From positions 240,979 to 304,978 of the forward strand of contig JAJVDF010000663.1 of the NCBI GenBank assembly GCA_022410635.1: DNA of 64,000 nucleotides, read 5' to 3'. The first letter of the stretch is position 1. Every line of letters begins with the position of its first letter. Shown one piece after another: positions 30,626-42,736 of the stretch. The position numbers and the translations under genes were made by a program. The notes beneath the pieces are model-generated. The model was not told where the DNA came from, did no database searches, and saw nothing but the letters and a program-made list of their open reading frames with translations. The DNA comes from Tretioscincus oriximinensis (Eukaryota > Chordata > Lepidosauria > Squamata > Gymnophthalmidae).

Positions 30626-30879
30626 GACTTACCACCATGTAATCTCAGGTCTCAGGACAGATCATAATAGAAAATTCTTAACAGTTTAAAATAGAATAAT
30701 TAAAAACAGAACCTCTAGGTGGGGACAAGGGCAGTTGGAAACCACCTCCAGCCCAGTCAGAAGCAGTTGTAGTTGCAGTCAAGGGTGAGTCCAGAATGGG
30801 TAAAGGAGAAGTTTTCAATCACTGACAGGAATGAAGAGCAGCTGTGAGAAGCTCCCCATTTAGAATTCCTGCTTTTCTG

Positions 30880-31200
30880 TAGGAAATTTAACTGCAAAAA
30901 AACCTAGGATTGTAAAACCAGAGAACAATTCACGAGTAGATGGAGGAAATTGTTTGAGTTTATTTACGAGCAAGTCTGTGCCTCCTTTTGCAAGTCAGCA
31001 GGATACCAACAAGAGAGGGAGAGAGGCCGATATCAAATCAAAGACAGTTGCGTAAAGGTTCGCCCAAGACTGACTTTGATTGGACAGGAGGATGTTTCTG
31101 TCTTTCCCATGACTACCAGTATAGTCTAGTTTGCGGAGGAGGAACTGCAACTAGAACAGGCTGTGAAAATGGGGTACTACCATGTCTGTGGTTTTAGCTA
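30880..31200 (-). mobile_element. Possible solo LTR, reverse orientation
   Basis: On the minus strand a CCAAT box (GTCCAATCAAAG, about 31077) is followed about 115 bases later by AATAAA (about 30962), an LTR-like spacing. No termini confirmed. Confidence 0.35.
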
Positions 31201-31366
31201 GTAACAGTAACAAAATAATTTACTTGGGGTTAAAGATACAGAATATCTAGCAAAAAGAATATGGATGCACTCATACTAAGATACTTTCATAGATGACTTG
31301 CATCTTGTTTCCATAATGTTATGGCAGGGAAATGATGAATCAAATCGTATGATGCTGTCCTCCCAA

Positions 31367-31505
31367 GTTCTCAGAAAATGGGTTCGGGAAGGGATGCCTT
31401 GACAATGGGTTGTTCCGAGCCCTCCTGCAGGAAGCGACAGAATGGTACCACCCAGTGCTTAAAAGCCCTCTCCCAAATGGCCGGTCCCAGGCTTTTCTGT
31501 CGCTT
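31367..31505 (+). repeat. DIRS left inverted terminal repeat
   Basis: Reverse complement of 36815-36945: for example CCTTGACAATGGGTTGTTCC on the left against GGAACAACCCATTGTCAAGG on the right. The shared arm also covers CTCCTGCAGGAAGC and the GGTACCA segment. Confidence 0.88.
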
Positions 31506-31814
31506 CATGCAGGGTCAACACATTCTCAAAGCGTTGCTTCTTTCTTGTGAGTTTTTTATATGGACTTCTTGGATTCTGGGCTTGGGGGGACTTCATCTAA
31601 CGAGGTACTGGGCAGCACTCCCATTGAACCCCTGGGGCTGTGGGAGTTTTTTACTGGACCCCCCTCACCACTAGAAGCGCCGGGCCTTTGAGCACTGGCG
31701 AACAGGATTTGCATAGCCCACTCAGCAGCAGCGCAAGATCCTCTAGCCTCTCGGACTGCTGCCAGATTTAACCCCACATCAGCTGGGGAGAGAGACTGTG
31801 ACCTTTCCACTGCA

Positions 31815-33705
31815 ATGAAACTGACTAGGGACCAGATAGTGTCCGCTTCAGCTGGACCTCCCTCCCTGCCTGAGCTGGTAACCCACAATCCGTCAGGCGA
31901 CGGGACTGTACAAGAAGCCCCGGTACCAGCACATTCCAAGCAATCGCGCCAAAAACGATCCTTTGCAAAAGGAGCGCAAAAAGAAACGGCCTGTGCAAAC
32001 TCCGCCCTCACAGCAGCCACTCCTCAGAACATCCTAGAAGCCGAAGTTCCCGCCTCTCCTTCTAGTCGCCCTATAGCTATGGCATCTGAGCCCAAGCAGA
32101 AAACTGTCTCGGTGCTCAAGCCTACATCTCAGCCGACAGCTTCAGGCCAGGATGGGCCTCAAACCGCCCAGGAGGCAATGGACCTGGTAGCTGAGCTCTG
32201 CGTGGCTGTTGCAGGGATGGCAGAGTTGATTCAGGCACAGACTGTGGTTTTTCAACAACATCAGCCCATCCCTGTCCCTCCCAGGATCCTATCCCTTTTC
32301 AGCTCCGAGCCTACCAAATCGGATAGAGGTCGGCCTTTGTGACGTAAGAAGAGAAGCCTTCCGGCCGAGGAGTCCAGCCTCTTGCTGCCCAGGCATGTCA
32401 AAGGGCCGTCAAAACAGAAGAAACATTTCTCTTCTAAAGAGGCCGCTGCTTCTAAGGATAGCAAGTCAAAAAACGTACCTCTTAAGTCTTCGGCCCTATA
32501 GCCCTCTTGCCATGACTCTCTTCTCACTGCTCCATCTGCTGGCCAGCAGCAGCATCTGCAAGACACATCGAGGTACAATTTATCTGATGGGACAAAGACA
32601 AAACGCTTTTTTGGACAATCCGTTGCCATCCCACCTTCTGGGGGGGATGAGTCCGATTGTTAACTGCCCTGTTCTCCTGGGGGCTCATCTGACCATGCTT
32701 CTGTACTTCTTAGTGAGGATGGTATCCTCATTGAGTCAGATATTGAGGAACTAGAGGCTTAAGGAACAACTGCAGGGCATCTTCACAGACGAGGATGAGG
32801 ATGCTCCTGTTGATTAACAGAAAGATGTCCCTCAACCAGCCTCTATCATTAGACTTTTTCCTATGGACCAGTGTTCTAAATTACTTCCTAAAATGCTAGC
32901 TTCTCTCAACCTGAATCCTCTAGAGGGAGATGCCTCAGCAAACACTGATGCTGCAGATCCTTTGCTGGCTACTACCTCTGGCCAGACATCTGCTCCTTTT
33001 CCTCCATCATTCTTACAATCCATTATGAGCGAATGGAAGAAACCAACTCAATCTGCTAGACTACCTCCTACCCCCAGGAAACTTTTCACTGGGGACGTGG
33101 GGGTTCCCAACGTCTGGAAAGTTCCTGTAGTCGATGTCTGTGCTCTGATCTTGCAGGAGATGGCACCCAAACCAGGTGACACACCCTTCAAGAATCAAGA
33201 GAAGAAAATTGAGCTGCTTCTCAAAAAAGAGTTTGAATTATCTTCTGCTGCAGCTCGCTCTCTGACTCATACCTCCCTCTATGCTAAAGCAGCATTCAAA
33301 TGGTATGAGGCCCTGGTGTCTTCAGGAATCATTCCTCAACAACCTTTTCGTCCACTTCAATATATTTAAAAAGTTCTAGCCCTAGTGGTGGATGCCACTC
33401 TGGATTCTATGTTGCTGAATACCAGAGCTATGGCCACCAACACCTTATGGTTTAAATTCTTTAATGTGGATGCTACGTCAAAATCCAATCTAACCTCAGC
33501 TCCCTTCGTTGGAGGAATACTATTTGGTGAGGAAGCCCTAAAGGACGTTTTAATTGAGTCCAAGGGTAAGAAGAAAGTTATGCCCTCTCATTCTTCTATA
33601 TCATCTACTTCTTCATCTAGCAGGGATAAACGATACTCACCGTTCCGGAAGCATTTTCCAGCCACTAGGAACCCCATGCCCCTACAACCCTCAACCAAGG
33701 AATAA
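31815..33705 (+). pseudogene. DIRS gag-like region, broken
   Basis: Three open stretches (31815-32342, 32863-33369 and 33385-33705) with S/P/K-rich composition and a segment with LPPTPRKLFTGDVGVPNVWK. Stops at 32340 and 33367 split it. Gag assignment rests on position and on similarity to DIRS first ORFs from memory. Confidence 0.65.
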
Positions 33706-33829
33706 TTGGATCAGACCTAAATTCCAAGGATCCCAGCCAAGGCAACGGCCCACCAGTAGTGGCAGGGGCCACATCTTCCATCCTCTGAAAATGGACTGAG
33801 GAGCAGTCTCTGGAAATCACCGCTCAAGT

Positions 33830-35345
33830 TGGGGGTCGCCTAGGTTTATTTGCCCAAGTCTGAGAGAACTCTTAAGTTGACTCATGGGTTCTGGAAATTG
33901 TACCCAAGGGGTATGACTTGGAGTTGGCCTCTTGCCCTCCACCTAGGTTTATTCAATCTCTTACCTCCATTAGACCTACTCATAGATGAGAGGTCATGAA
34001 AGCAAAGGCAAAGGGGTTTACTCTCTCTTTTTCATTGTTAAGAAATGTACTGGAGTGTGATGTTCCATCCTCAGTTTAAGATACGTTAATAAATTCATGT
34101 TACAGAAACGCTTTAAAATGGAGACAGTATACTGACTTGGGATTCTCTTGACTTGGCTGAGACCCATCAGATCTTCCTCCAGAAAATTTCTCCATTTTGC
34201 CCTTGAATCTTCCCACTGACAGTGGCCTTTGCTCCACCTCCTGAGTCTTCAGTAAAACTTTAGACCAGTTGGCTCAGCGGTCTTAACATTTACACATAAC
34301 TGGATGATCTGCTATTGGCTGATTCCTCCCCCGATAGCATAAATGCGGTTGCAGCACAGGCCATTGATATTCTCCCAAGTCACGGATTCATCATCAATTG
34401 GGAGAAAAGCTCTCTAACCCCCACCCAGTCCCTAGACCACTTGGGGTTTCGGATCAACACGGTGGAGGGCACTGTGATCCCAGACCTGGCTAGATCTAGA
34501 GATATTTCCAAGGTCCAACTTTGTATCTCTCGGCCTGTGTCCACTGTCTCTAACCTGGCCTCTCTGTTGGGTAAAATGGTGTCAGTATATGACCTGGTCC
34601 CCTGGACACGCTTTCATTCTTGGGCTTTTCAATGGTTCCTCTTACTTTTTTCTCTGTTCAAGCCTATGTACTTGCCTCAAAACCTTTTTCATTCCCTCCA
34701 TTGGTGGTCCAATCTCCAGCACTTTCAGGCTGGCTCCCCCTTAGCCCCCTCCCCCCCGAGTGAACAGTAGTCACCACGGATGTCAGCGTGGAGGGCTGAG
34801 GGGAAGTCACTGTGAGGGCAGGACATCACAAGGGGTTTGGTCCGCAGAAGACAGAGACCATTCCATTAACTGGCTCAAACTAATAACTATTTTCCTATCA
34901 CTCCAGACCTTTCAGTCTATGTTCTAGCCCGTACTGACAATTCCACGGCTAAGGTCCATATCACCAGACAAGGGGGGACAAGGTCTAGATCTCTGATGCT
35001 CTTATCTTCTGAAATTAAGCTATGGGCAAAGGCCAACGTTCTATCATTATCTGCTCTTCATATACAGGATGTGCTCAACGTGGCAGCCAACGCCCTGAGC
35101 AGAAGGGCCCTACTGGCAGAAGAATGGTCGCTCAACCACAAGATCTTCAAACTCCTTACTCAGACCTGGTGGGTTCCTGTAATGGACTTATTTGCTTCCA
35201 GCAACAACTGTCAGGTTCCCAGATTCCTATCAAGCCACCCTCAGGATGGGACCAAAGGGGTGGACACATTATCACATCCTTGGCCTCAAGGCCTGCTGTA
35301 CGCCTTTCCTGCCACCCCCCTCCTACCTCGCTTCCTGGCTTGATT
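33830..35345 (+). pseudogene. DIRS reverse transcriptase / RNase H, broken
   Basis: The RT catalytic LDDLLLADS is at 34300-34326, but the codon before LDD is TAA where a tyrosine is expected. After it comes HGFIINWEKSSLTPTQSLDH with LGFRIN. The RNase H-like part at 34925-35110 shows DNSTAKVHITRQGGTRSRSL and LHIQDVLNVAANALSRRALL. The 5' half (33830-34290) has many frame breaks. Confidence 0.82.
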
Positions 35346-35349
35346 ACGA

Positions 35350-36515
35350 CGTTGACAGTCAACAGTTACTTTAGTAGCACCCTTCTGGCCCCACAGACCA
35401 TCAACCTTCTAAACATAGACGATCCTTTTCATTTGCCGTACAGGCAAGATCTGTTACAGCAGCAGGGTGTCAGTCATCCCGACCTGTGTTGGCTTTGTCT
35501 GACTGTGTGGATGGTCAAAGGGAATGCTGCGCTGCACTAATCTACCCTCCGGGGGTGGTTAACACTTTAGTCAAGGATAAGATGAGTTCTACCTTGCAGA
35601 TATACAGTTCTACCTGGAAGATCTTCTGTTCTTGGTCCTCCCGAAAAAAGATTGACCCCTTCGGCCCCACTCTGGAGGATATTTTAACATCACGTAGCGG
35701 CTCTTGCATCTTTTTTGGACATAGGAGTGGAATGATCCCTGTCTAGCTTTTTTGACATCAAAAAATTCCTGAGGGCTGTAAAGTCTTCTTTGGACCCTGT
35801 CAAACACAGGGTACCTTTCTGGCAGTGACATACAGTTTTATAGAAACTTATGGGAACTCCCTTTGAACCTCTTGAGGAAGCCTCCCTTCTACACCTTACA
35901 TATAAAACTGTGTTCCTAGTAGCTATAGTTAGTGCACGTAGGGTGTTCGTACTAGCAGCCCTTTCTTTGCAACCCCGGTGTTATTTTGTAAATCAAGACA
36001 CCATTATCCTACGTGTTTCTCCGGATTTCAAACCCAAAGTGGACATGGCTTTTCATATACAGAGGGATCTCAATATTCCCTCTTTCTGCCCAAACCCCAA
36101 GACCCCCCTTGAAAAATACTGGCACACACTGGATGCGCAACGGGCACTTCTCATCTATATCAAATGCTCTGCATAGTTTAGACAGACAGAGTCGATTTTT
36201 ACTCTTTTTCACCCCATCAAAAGAGGCCACAAAGCCTCTAATCGAATGTTAGCCTCTTGGGTGACTGGGTGTATTAAACTTGCTTACTCTCTCCAGGGTA
36301 AGACTCTCCCGGGTGAGATATGTGCTCACTCTACGAGGGTGAGATACCTCCTGGGGGTTTTTTAACAGGGCTTCCCTGGAGGAAATCTGTTTGACAGCAA
36401 CCTGGTCCACTCCTTCCACTTTTGTCCGCCATTATAAGTTGGACATTTTTAAATCAGGAAGGGTGTCTACGGGTAGGGTGATCCTTCAACACATTTTGGT
36501 GGAGGATTCTCCCTA
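35350..36515 (+). pseudogene. DIRS tyrosine recombinase, broken
   Basis: Recombinase family motifs remain: the first catalytic Arg in SARRV (35931-35945), H-x-x-R as HSTR (36327-36338), and the nucleophile region ATWSTPSTFVRHYKLD with Tyr at 36433-36435. The motifs fall in two frames because of a break near 36357-36365. Further stops lie at about 35740 and 36174. Confidence 0.85.
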
Positions 36516-36544
36516 GTTCCCGCTCATTTCTTCTGGGATGCTTT

Positions 36545-36640
36545 GGTACATCCCATTGTCAAGGCATATCTTCCCAAACCCATCGTCTGAGAAAGGAACA
36601 CTGGACTTACCGTGAGGTGGTGTTCTAGAGGATGTTGAGG
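36545..36640. repeat. DIRS internal complementary region
   Basis: The first half (CCCATTGTCAAGGCATATCT then CATCGTCTGAGAA) complements the left outer end. The second half (GGAACACTGGACTTACCGTG then GTTCTAGAGGATG) complements the right outer end. In DIRS replication this segment is thought to template ligation of the two cDNA ends into a circle. Confidence 0.8.
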
Positions 36641-36814
36641 GAAGAGATGCCGTCCCTCCCGTCACTAGGGAGATTAGAGCTATTTTCTGCTTTCTTGTTG
36701 ATTATCACTTGTTGTGTTGTGGAGATAACTGAATATTTTTTTTGATCTTCACTTGTCTCACGTATTTTCATTGAGGGTACCATTTCTTGAAGTGTTCACC
36801 TTTTTTCTGGCTCC

Positions 36815-36977
36815 TGAAAGGTCTGGGGCCGGCCCTTTGGGAGGGGGCTTTTAAACACCGGGTGGTACCATTCTGTTGCTTCCTGCAGGAGGGCTCGGAA
36901 CAACCCATTGTCAAGGCATGTCTTCCCGAACTGATCCTCTAGAAAACCACCTCACAGTAAGTCCGGTGTTCCTTTTC
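36815..36977 (-). repeat. DIRS right inverted terminal repeat and outer end
   Basis: Pairs with 31367-31505. Its outer end (CCACCTCACAGTAAGTCCGG) is also complementary to 36600-36635 in the internal complementary region. Confidence 0.85.
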
Positions 36978-39900
36978 CATGCTTGTTCTCTTCTTTTTCT
37001 TTTGCTCAGCCACTTGTTTCTTCAAATGTTTGTGCTTCTGCTTGGATTAAGACATTAATGTTATTGATTTATAAGCCTAAATCTTTGGACTCTACTTTCC
37101 AGTGATTAGAAATGTCATTTGCTAGACATTGCCAGCAGCCACATCTGGTTCCTATTATTTCAAAGGACAGAAATTATTGGTAAGCTTTTTTGTGAATGCC
37201 AAAGAAGCCCACAGTATCCATGCCCCTGAAAGGCCCCTTGCTTCCTCAGGTCTCTTGTAACAGCTCACATAAGCCCTCAGTATCCGTACTGCACCCTTGA
37301 GAGGGCCTCTGTTATAACAGCACCTTTTAGGAACTTGGCCAGCAGNTGTCTTATTCTGTATTCAGAGAGGTCCATCTCTCAAGATGGCATCAAAATGAAA
37401 ATGAACTTTGCAGTGGTTGTCCTTTGTTTTAAGAAGGCATATCACACATCCTTGACCCATCTTTGTATTTCTAACTAGCAGGTGTCCTGCTAGTTAGGAG
37501 CACAAAATGCAAGAGTTAACTCTTCAAGAATTTACAAGGATCTTTTTATTTATCAAAGGTAGGAGAGTAATGTTTTGATGTGGTGAAGCCTATAATTTTT
37601 TTTTCAAATATAATTAACCTTATTTTACTTTCAGCTTATGCTAAATCATGTGACAGCAAAAGATTTTTCCTTTTTGAAATTAAAATCAGCTCTGAAGAGC
37701 AATGCGTTGTAGATGAGGAGTTAGAACCATTTTAGAACTGCTCCTTCTGGAGCACAGTTGCAGCCTGAGTTCATTGCTTGCATATAGTTGCTAAGTGTCT
37801 TGATACTGAAACACACCATTCTTTATTCACCATTTACTTAATTGAAGCTCAAATGCTGCCATAGCTAAGGTTATGCCAGGATATTCCATATAGTGAGACA
37901 TTTTGAAAGTTTGCAATAATTCCTGGGTGCCATAGCCTGTGCTGGCATATACTTGGCATCTATGCTGTTCTTCAGTTTTTGGACTGTTACCATCATGAAA
38001 AGTTTATATTCATGTTATTAATGAAACAAATTTTGTTGCATATTAACCCTAGCTCTGGTGGAGGGAGGGATTTCCCTAGTTAAAAGAAAGGCGTAGAACT
38101 AGTCTTGTTCAGGATCAAGCTGTGCTATTGAAACAGTAAAGTATGTAGCTTCTTGGGGGGAGACAACTACACAATGCATTGTTTCAAAAGAGGAAAACTT
38201 TAGGAGTTATCAGTCAGTTACAATAGACTTCACCCTGCTTATGAAAAATTACTTCTTCCTCCTCGTCCTCCTGCTGCTGCTGCTTTTGCTTCTTACTATT
38301 ACTATTGCCAGGCACTGATGTTTCAAAAATATACTCCAGACTTTGGGTCCCTCTGGACAAGGTTTTGCTACCATACGAATAGTTACATCAGGAAGATTTC
38401 ACCTTACATGATCATGGAGTTTCAGTAATCCTTTNGCAAAATAGCTCCATTGCTCTGAATTTTTCTAAGATTAATTATAAGTTGGTGTCAAAGTGGCTTG
38501 TTCTCTTCCCCTGAAGTAAGCATGCGCAAAGCGACAGCATTTGACAAGACACGCATACTAGTGATTCAGACTGCAAGGGGAGGGGAAAGAATAGCCAGTC
38601 GGGAGGCTATGCACTTGTTCATAGAGCTACAAAACTCTAGAACGCTCATTCCAGTAATGCAAGCTGTGAAAGGTACATGAGGCAAAGAAGTTAAAGGGTA
38701 AAAGTGGATTTAATTTTTTTACCGGATGTACTTTAAGAGCATAACGAAGCAGGGTAAGCTTTACAAATAGCTAAGGCTGAGAACCTACTTTATTTTGCTA
38801 CCTTGCTTATACATTCACCTCCAAATCAGGAAATATTTACCTTGATTGCCACTCAACAGGAAATTCTTCTTCTCTGATTGTGTAGTTCTTCCCAATCCAA
38901 CTCAATGAAAGAAATGCTTTCGGAGCTATAAAATTTCAAATGAGGAAAAATCTTTTCTAAGAATCTGAGATGGGATAAGATTAATGCAAGTAAAAGTGTT
39001 GTTTCAGATTCATCTACAAGGCACCTCTTTAAGCATGTGTCTGACCACATTCAAGTACTGTAGCATAGCTCTCATCATTCCTGACCCCAGGCTATGTGAT
39101 TAGATTTCCTTTGGCCTTCTTAATCCTAGCAGCATCGAAAGAATACATATTCTTTCCACTGATTAATATTCTTCCCCTCCCTATAGTATTTATATATATG
39201 TTAGGGATACAAATGTTTTGAAATCTAAGTAGCCATCTTATTTGATTAATACTTAGGTTTAAATAAAAAACAAGACCAAAATAAACTTATTTTTAGCTTT
39301 CACATTACAAGCTAGTATGCTGGCTATCATAATCTGATTTCTTTTTAGGAATAAATTGTTACCTGAAAAACAAAATGTTAGGTTTACATGCGCTCTCAAG
39401 TTCTTTGTCAAATTACTGCAATGCTCTGACTTTACTTTGCAAATAACTACTCAGTCCTTAAACTGCTGTGTTAGCACAAAAAGCTGTAGCTTTTATTAGC
39501 GGTTTAAGGTCTGCAGTCTCTGTTTGTACAATAGAGATCCCTCTGCTTACTCATGCTGTTATTGCTGGTAGGAAAATTAAAATCTGATGTATATTTTTTA
39601 AACATCAGCTCCTGGCACAAACAATAATATTTCAAGGATGAAATGTTTCTCACACAGTAATAATGCTTTGGCTAGTAATAATGCTTTGTTTCTTTCCAAA
39701 ATATAAGAAAAATATAACAGTAATAGTCCAGTATACAGTGCATAAAAAATAACCAACTTAACATTGATTATAAATGTAACTATAAGATTCATTTGTAGTT
39801 TGTATCATTTACTTAAGGTTCAGTTTTTCTCTTTTTATAATTGTACAATCCAGCCTGCCAATGCAATGTGAATGTGTGGCTGGGTGCACTTTAGGGGAAA

Positions 39901-41309
39901 AAACAAAAGCCATGCAAGCAGTACCTATTAAATCCGAATGGAAAACGCTGATGGTCATGTGCAGTTTGCATAGCCACACATTTTCTGACTGGATTTCGCT
40001 CAGAAAACAGTCACAAGTGCAGCATAACACATTTTGGGTTAAGTTCACTCTGGTGATGGTTTTGGCATGTGCTCTGATCCAACAGTGAACAAAGCCAGAA
40101 GCTGCCCCGAGGATTGGGGGGTGTCCAGAGCAGCAGATCTTTGTGTATCTCCCGGTTGCTTCTGTTGCCTTTTGCCTGCAATTTAAATTACCCCTCTGCT
40201 GGTCCAGGCAGCAGAAACAACGGGGAGATCCGTTAAGATCTGTCATGGACCTCAACAACATTAACAAAATACGTTAATTCTGTTTTTATTGTTAACTGCC
40301 CTAAGAACTTCGGGTATAGAGTGGTATAGAAATGTAAATAAATAAATAAAATAAGAAAAGTAAGACCATGCAACTTAAATGGAAATCCCCTGTTNTGCAA
40401 ATATCCATTACAAATATGTGGGAAAATTTAGCGTGCTCAGGATATTGAGGGCTCAAATGAAGGATTTACTCAAGCTCACAATATAAAGTTTGATACAGAA
40501 ATTTGATTTTATCCGATTTGTTGCTGTTGTTTCAGTTGTGTGACCTCATGGACCATAGCATACCAGGTCCCTCTGTCTTCCTTTGCTTCTTGAAGTCTTC
40601 CCAGGTGGTGCAACCAGCTGCCTTGATCTTAAGAGGTTTTTCATGTCCTTTTGGTCCTAAACTTTAAAACAAAGTGGAATAACTCCTATACTCCCTGCTC
40701 ACCTATGAGTCTAAATAAAAAAATAGATATTCACAAAGCGTCCTTCTAGTTTTCCAACTAAAATGACCCTACTTTGCTACTTCTTATACTTGTTGCGTAC
40801 TATCATCTCAATGCATGGCTGATAGCAGTTTTATTTGTGCTTTTAAAATCATTACCCCTGTCTCCACTCTATCAAGCTACTGCAAGCAGCTATGAAGCCT
40901 GGGATTTGTTACAGTTGGGGAAGAGGAACCATGGAGTTTACATTTATACCAAGATTATTCTGTATTTGCTTTTTGAGTTTATATAAAAGTTTTAAGTGAT
41001 CAGAATTTTAAGACTGCCTCCAGATGTACTAAAAATGAAGCGAACATACCAGCAAGACTGTCAGATACTTTAACGATACTTCAGAGCATTGTCAACTCAA
41101 CATTCTATACTTTCTATATTGCGGTCATGTGTGTGTAGAGTTGGTTCTTTCAACATGNCACTACTATCAACTTCTTTGATCCCATTGGCTAAATATGAAA
41201 ATAAAAAATAAATTAGTCCAATCAAGGCAGACTCCTAAAAGTTGATTCCAATCAAGTGCTAAAGGAAATTTGTATCTGTGATCAAAGATTTGAGGAAATC
41301 CTGACATCT
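36978..41309. other. Intergenic between DIRS and the GDF5-proximal CR1
   Basis: No gene recognised. Contains a CTG/CTT-rich run at 38255-38295, a SINE end at 40285, and a minus-strand open frame at 39809-40267 without recognisable protein features. The GDF5 distal promoter is expected here. Confidence 0.6.
40285..40352 (+). mobile_element. SINE 3' fragment
   Basis: TTGTTAACTGCCCTAAGAAC and GGTATAGAGTGGTATAGAAA then (AAAT)n, the same 3' module as at 17228 and 58440. Confidence 0.65.
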
Positions 41310-41670
41310 GCAAAGATCATAAGAAGAGCCATACTGGATCAGGCCACAGCCCATCTAGTCCAGCATTCTGTGTCACACAGAGGCCCACCAGATGCACCTG
41401 GGCAGTCCGAACAGAGGAAAGCAAAATATGCACCTGTTCATGACTCCCTGCAAATGGTATTTCAGGAGTCCTGCCTGTTGCTCCATCTCGGAGGCAACAT
41501 CCAGACATCCAAACTAGTATCCATTTATACCCTTGGTCCTGTCTTGAAATTATCCAAGCTGTTAGCTATCACTACCTCTTCAGGAAATAAATTCCACAGG
41601 CCGGTGACCCTCTGGGTGAAAAAATACTTTCCTTTGTCTGTTCTCACTTTTCTACCCAACAGAGAGATCG
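41310..41670 (-). mobile_element. CR1-type LINE 3' end
   Basis: Well-preserved tail. It starts AAGAAGAGCCATACTGGATC at its 3' end and continues to CCTTTGTCTGTTCTCACTTT, which encodes the KVRTDKGKYFFTQRV end of ORF2 in reverse. It lies about 1.06 kb upstream of the GDF5 start codon. Confidence 0.85.
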
Positions 41671-42232
41671 AACATTTCTTTGTGCCAGTGTTAGATATTT
41701 GTCTAAAATGTTGGATGGCTACAGCATATATTTTCAATCAGTTCACAAGAATGCCAAATTCCTGCAGGGGACACTGCTGTTTAACGACTGGATTATCTAG
41801 AAGCTGATTGATCTAAAATGCTTTATACTTCACAGGAAAATATCATATCAGGTTTTATGCTAATTTGCAGCATCTTCTTGATGAAGCCATAATGTTTTTA
41901 AATGCTTATTAAAAACAGTTTATTGTGTTTACAGTTTTGTTAATGCTCATCTTTTTAGCACAGAATTAAATTGCTGCTAATAAAGAATCACTTCTATGTT
42001 CAGAAGACCTGTTTTCTGTTTATCTTACACACTTTTGTCCCTTATTGATCGAGAAGTTCATTTAAGGCTAAAAGAGGCAGTATGTTGCCACTTTAAATTG
42101 TATATTCTACAGAGTTTTCGTCCTACAGAGTTGCTTTACATGAAGCAAGTTATGACTCATGCTAATGGAAAGGGCAAAGAAGACTTTTTAAAAGAAATAT
42201 ATCACACTTAAATTAGTTTAGACAGCATGACA

Positions 42233-42732
42233 TCAGAGAGTAATTAAATAGGTTTTTGTTGAAATTCCGCTTCCAATTCCTGAGTTCAGGTTTGTAAAAG
42301 ATTTCTGAGCACCTGCAGGTTTCTGTGTGTGAAATATTTTCACTGGAAGGGATTCAAAACTTTAAAAAAAACTTTTAACACAGAGGCAGCATTACGCCAT
42401 TCTTCCTTCTTGGGAAAAAAAAATCCTCCCCGATTTAAACAAGAGTCCTTCAAGTTTTTAGTCACTTTTACAGAAGAAAGGGGGACGGTGAGCGTTCTCT
42501 TTTCAAGAACAAGCTTCCAGCAGAAACCAGGAGAGGAACGAACTGAATAAATTAGCATTTCCACTATGGGACTGGATACAAATATTAAACAAGTAGATTT
42601 AAAGTGTTTTAAGCTTAAAATAAAACTCTTTCTCCTGACTTTAGTTTTTCATTTTTTTCATGCTTGCCTATGCCAAACTGGAGGAACCTTTTCTGATTTT
42701 TTCTGTAGCGGCTTTCCAAGGAAGACCAGAGG
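42233..42732 (+). promoter_or_regulatory. GDF5 5' leader / proximal promoter region
   Basis: About 500 bp of apparently non-repeat sequence upstream of the start codon. It holds the uORF from 42566. No convincing TATA box position can be fixed, so the boundary between promoter and leader is unknown. Confidence 0.45.
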
Positions 42733-42736
42733 ATGA
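42566..42736 (+). CDS. Upstream ORF in GDF5 leader, overlapping the GDF5 start
   Basis: This is an uninterrupted 56-codon ORF. Its ATG lies in strong context (A at -3, G at +4). Its TGA stop (42734-42736) overlaps the GDF5 ATG (42733-42735) as ATGA. The middle encodes a hydrophobic stretch (LFLLTLVFHFFHACLC) like a signal peptide core. If the GDF5 mRNA starts upstream of 42566, ribosomes would normally meet this ORF first, so it could limit GDF5 output or feed it by termination-reinitiation. The transcript start is unknown, so the role is inference. Confidence 0.5.
   Translation: MGLDTNIKQVDLKCFKLKIKLFLLTLVFHFFHACLCQTGGTFSDFFCSGFPRKTRG

Larger units (their letters stand above)
31367..36977 (+). 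mobile_element. DIRS retrotransposon (tyrosine recombinase type), decayed full-length
   Basis: About 5.6 kb with inverted terminal repeats, a gag-like region, reverse transcriptase/RNase H and a tyrosine recombinase in the order known for DIRS1-like elements. An internal complementary region near the right end joins sequences complementary to both outer ends, the DIRS hallmark. Stops and frameshifts in all domains make it inactive. It sits between the CEP250 and GDF5 promoters. I see no clear methyltransferase-like domain. Confidence 0.92.

Noticed and set aside
39809..40267. 152-codon minus open frame
   Set aside because: Composition and lack of motifs suggest chance; no splice or homology evidence.
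41256..41807. 183-codon plus open frame
   Set aside because: It is the antisense of a CR1-type LINE tail.
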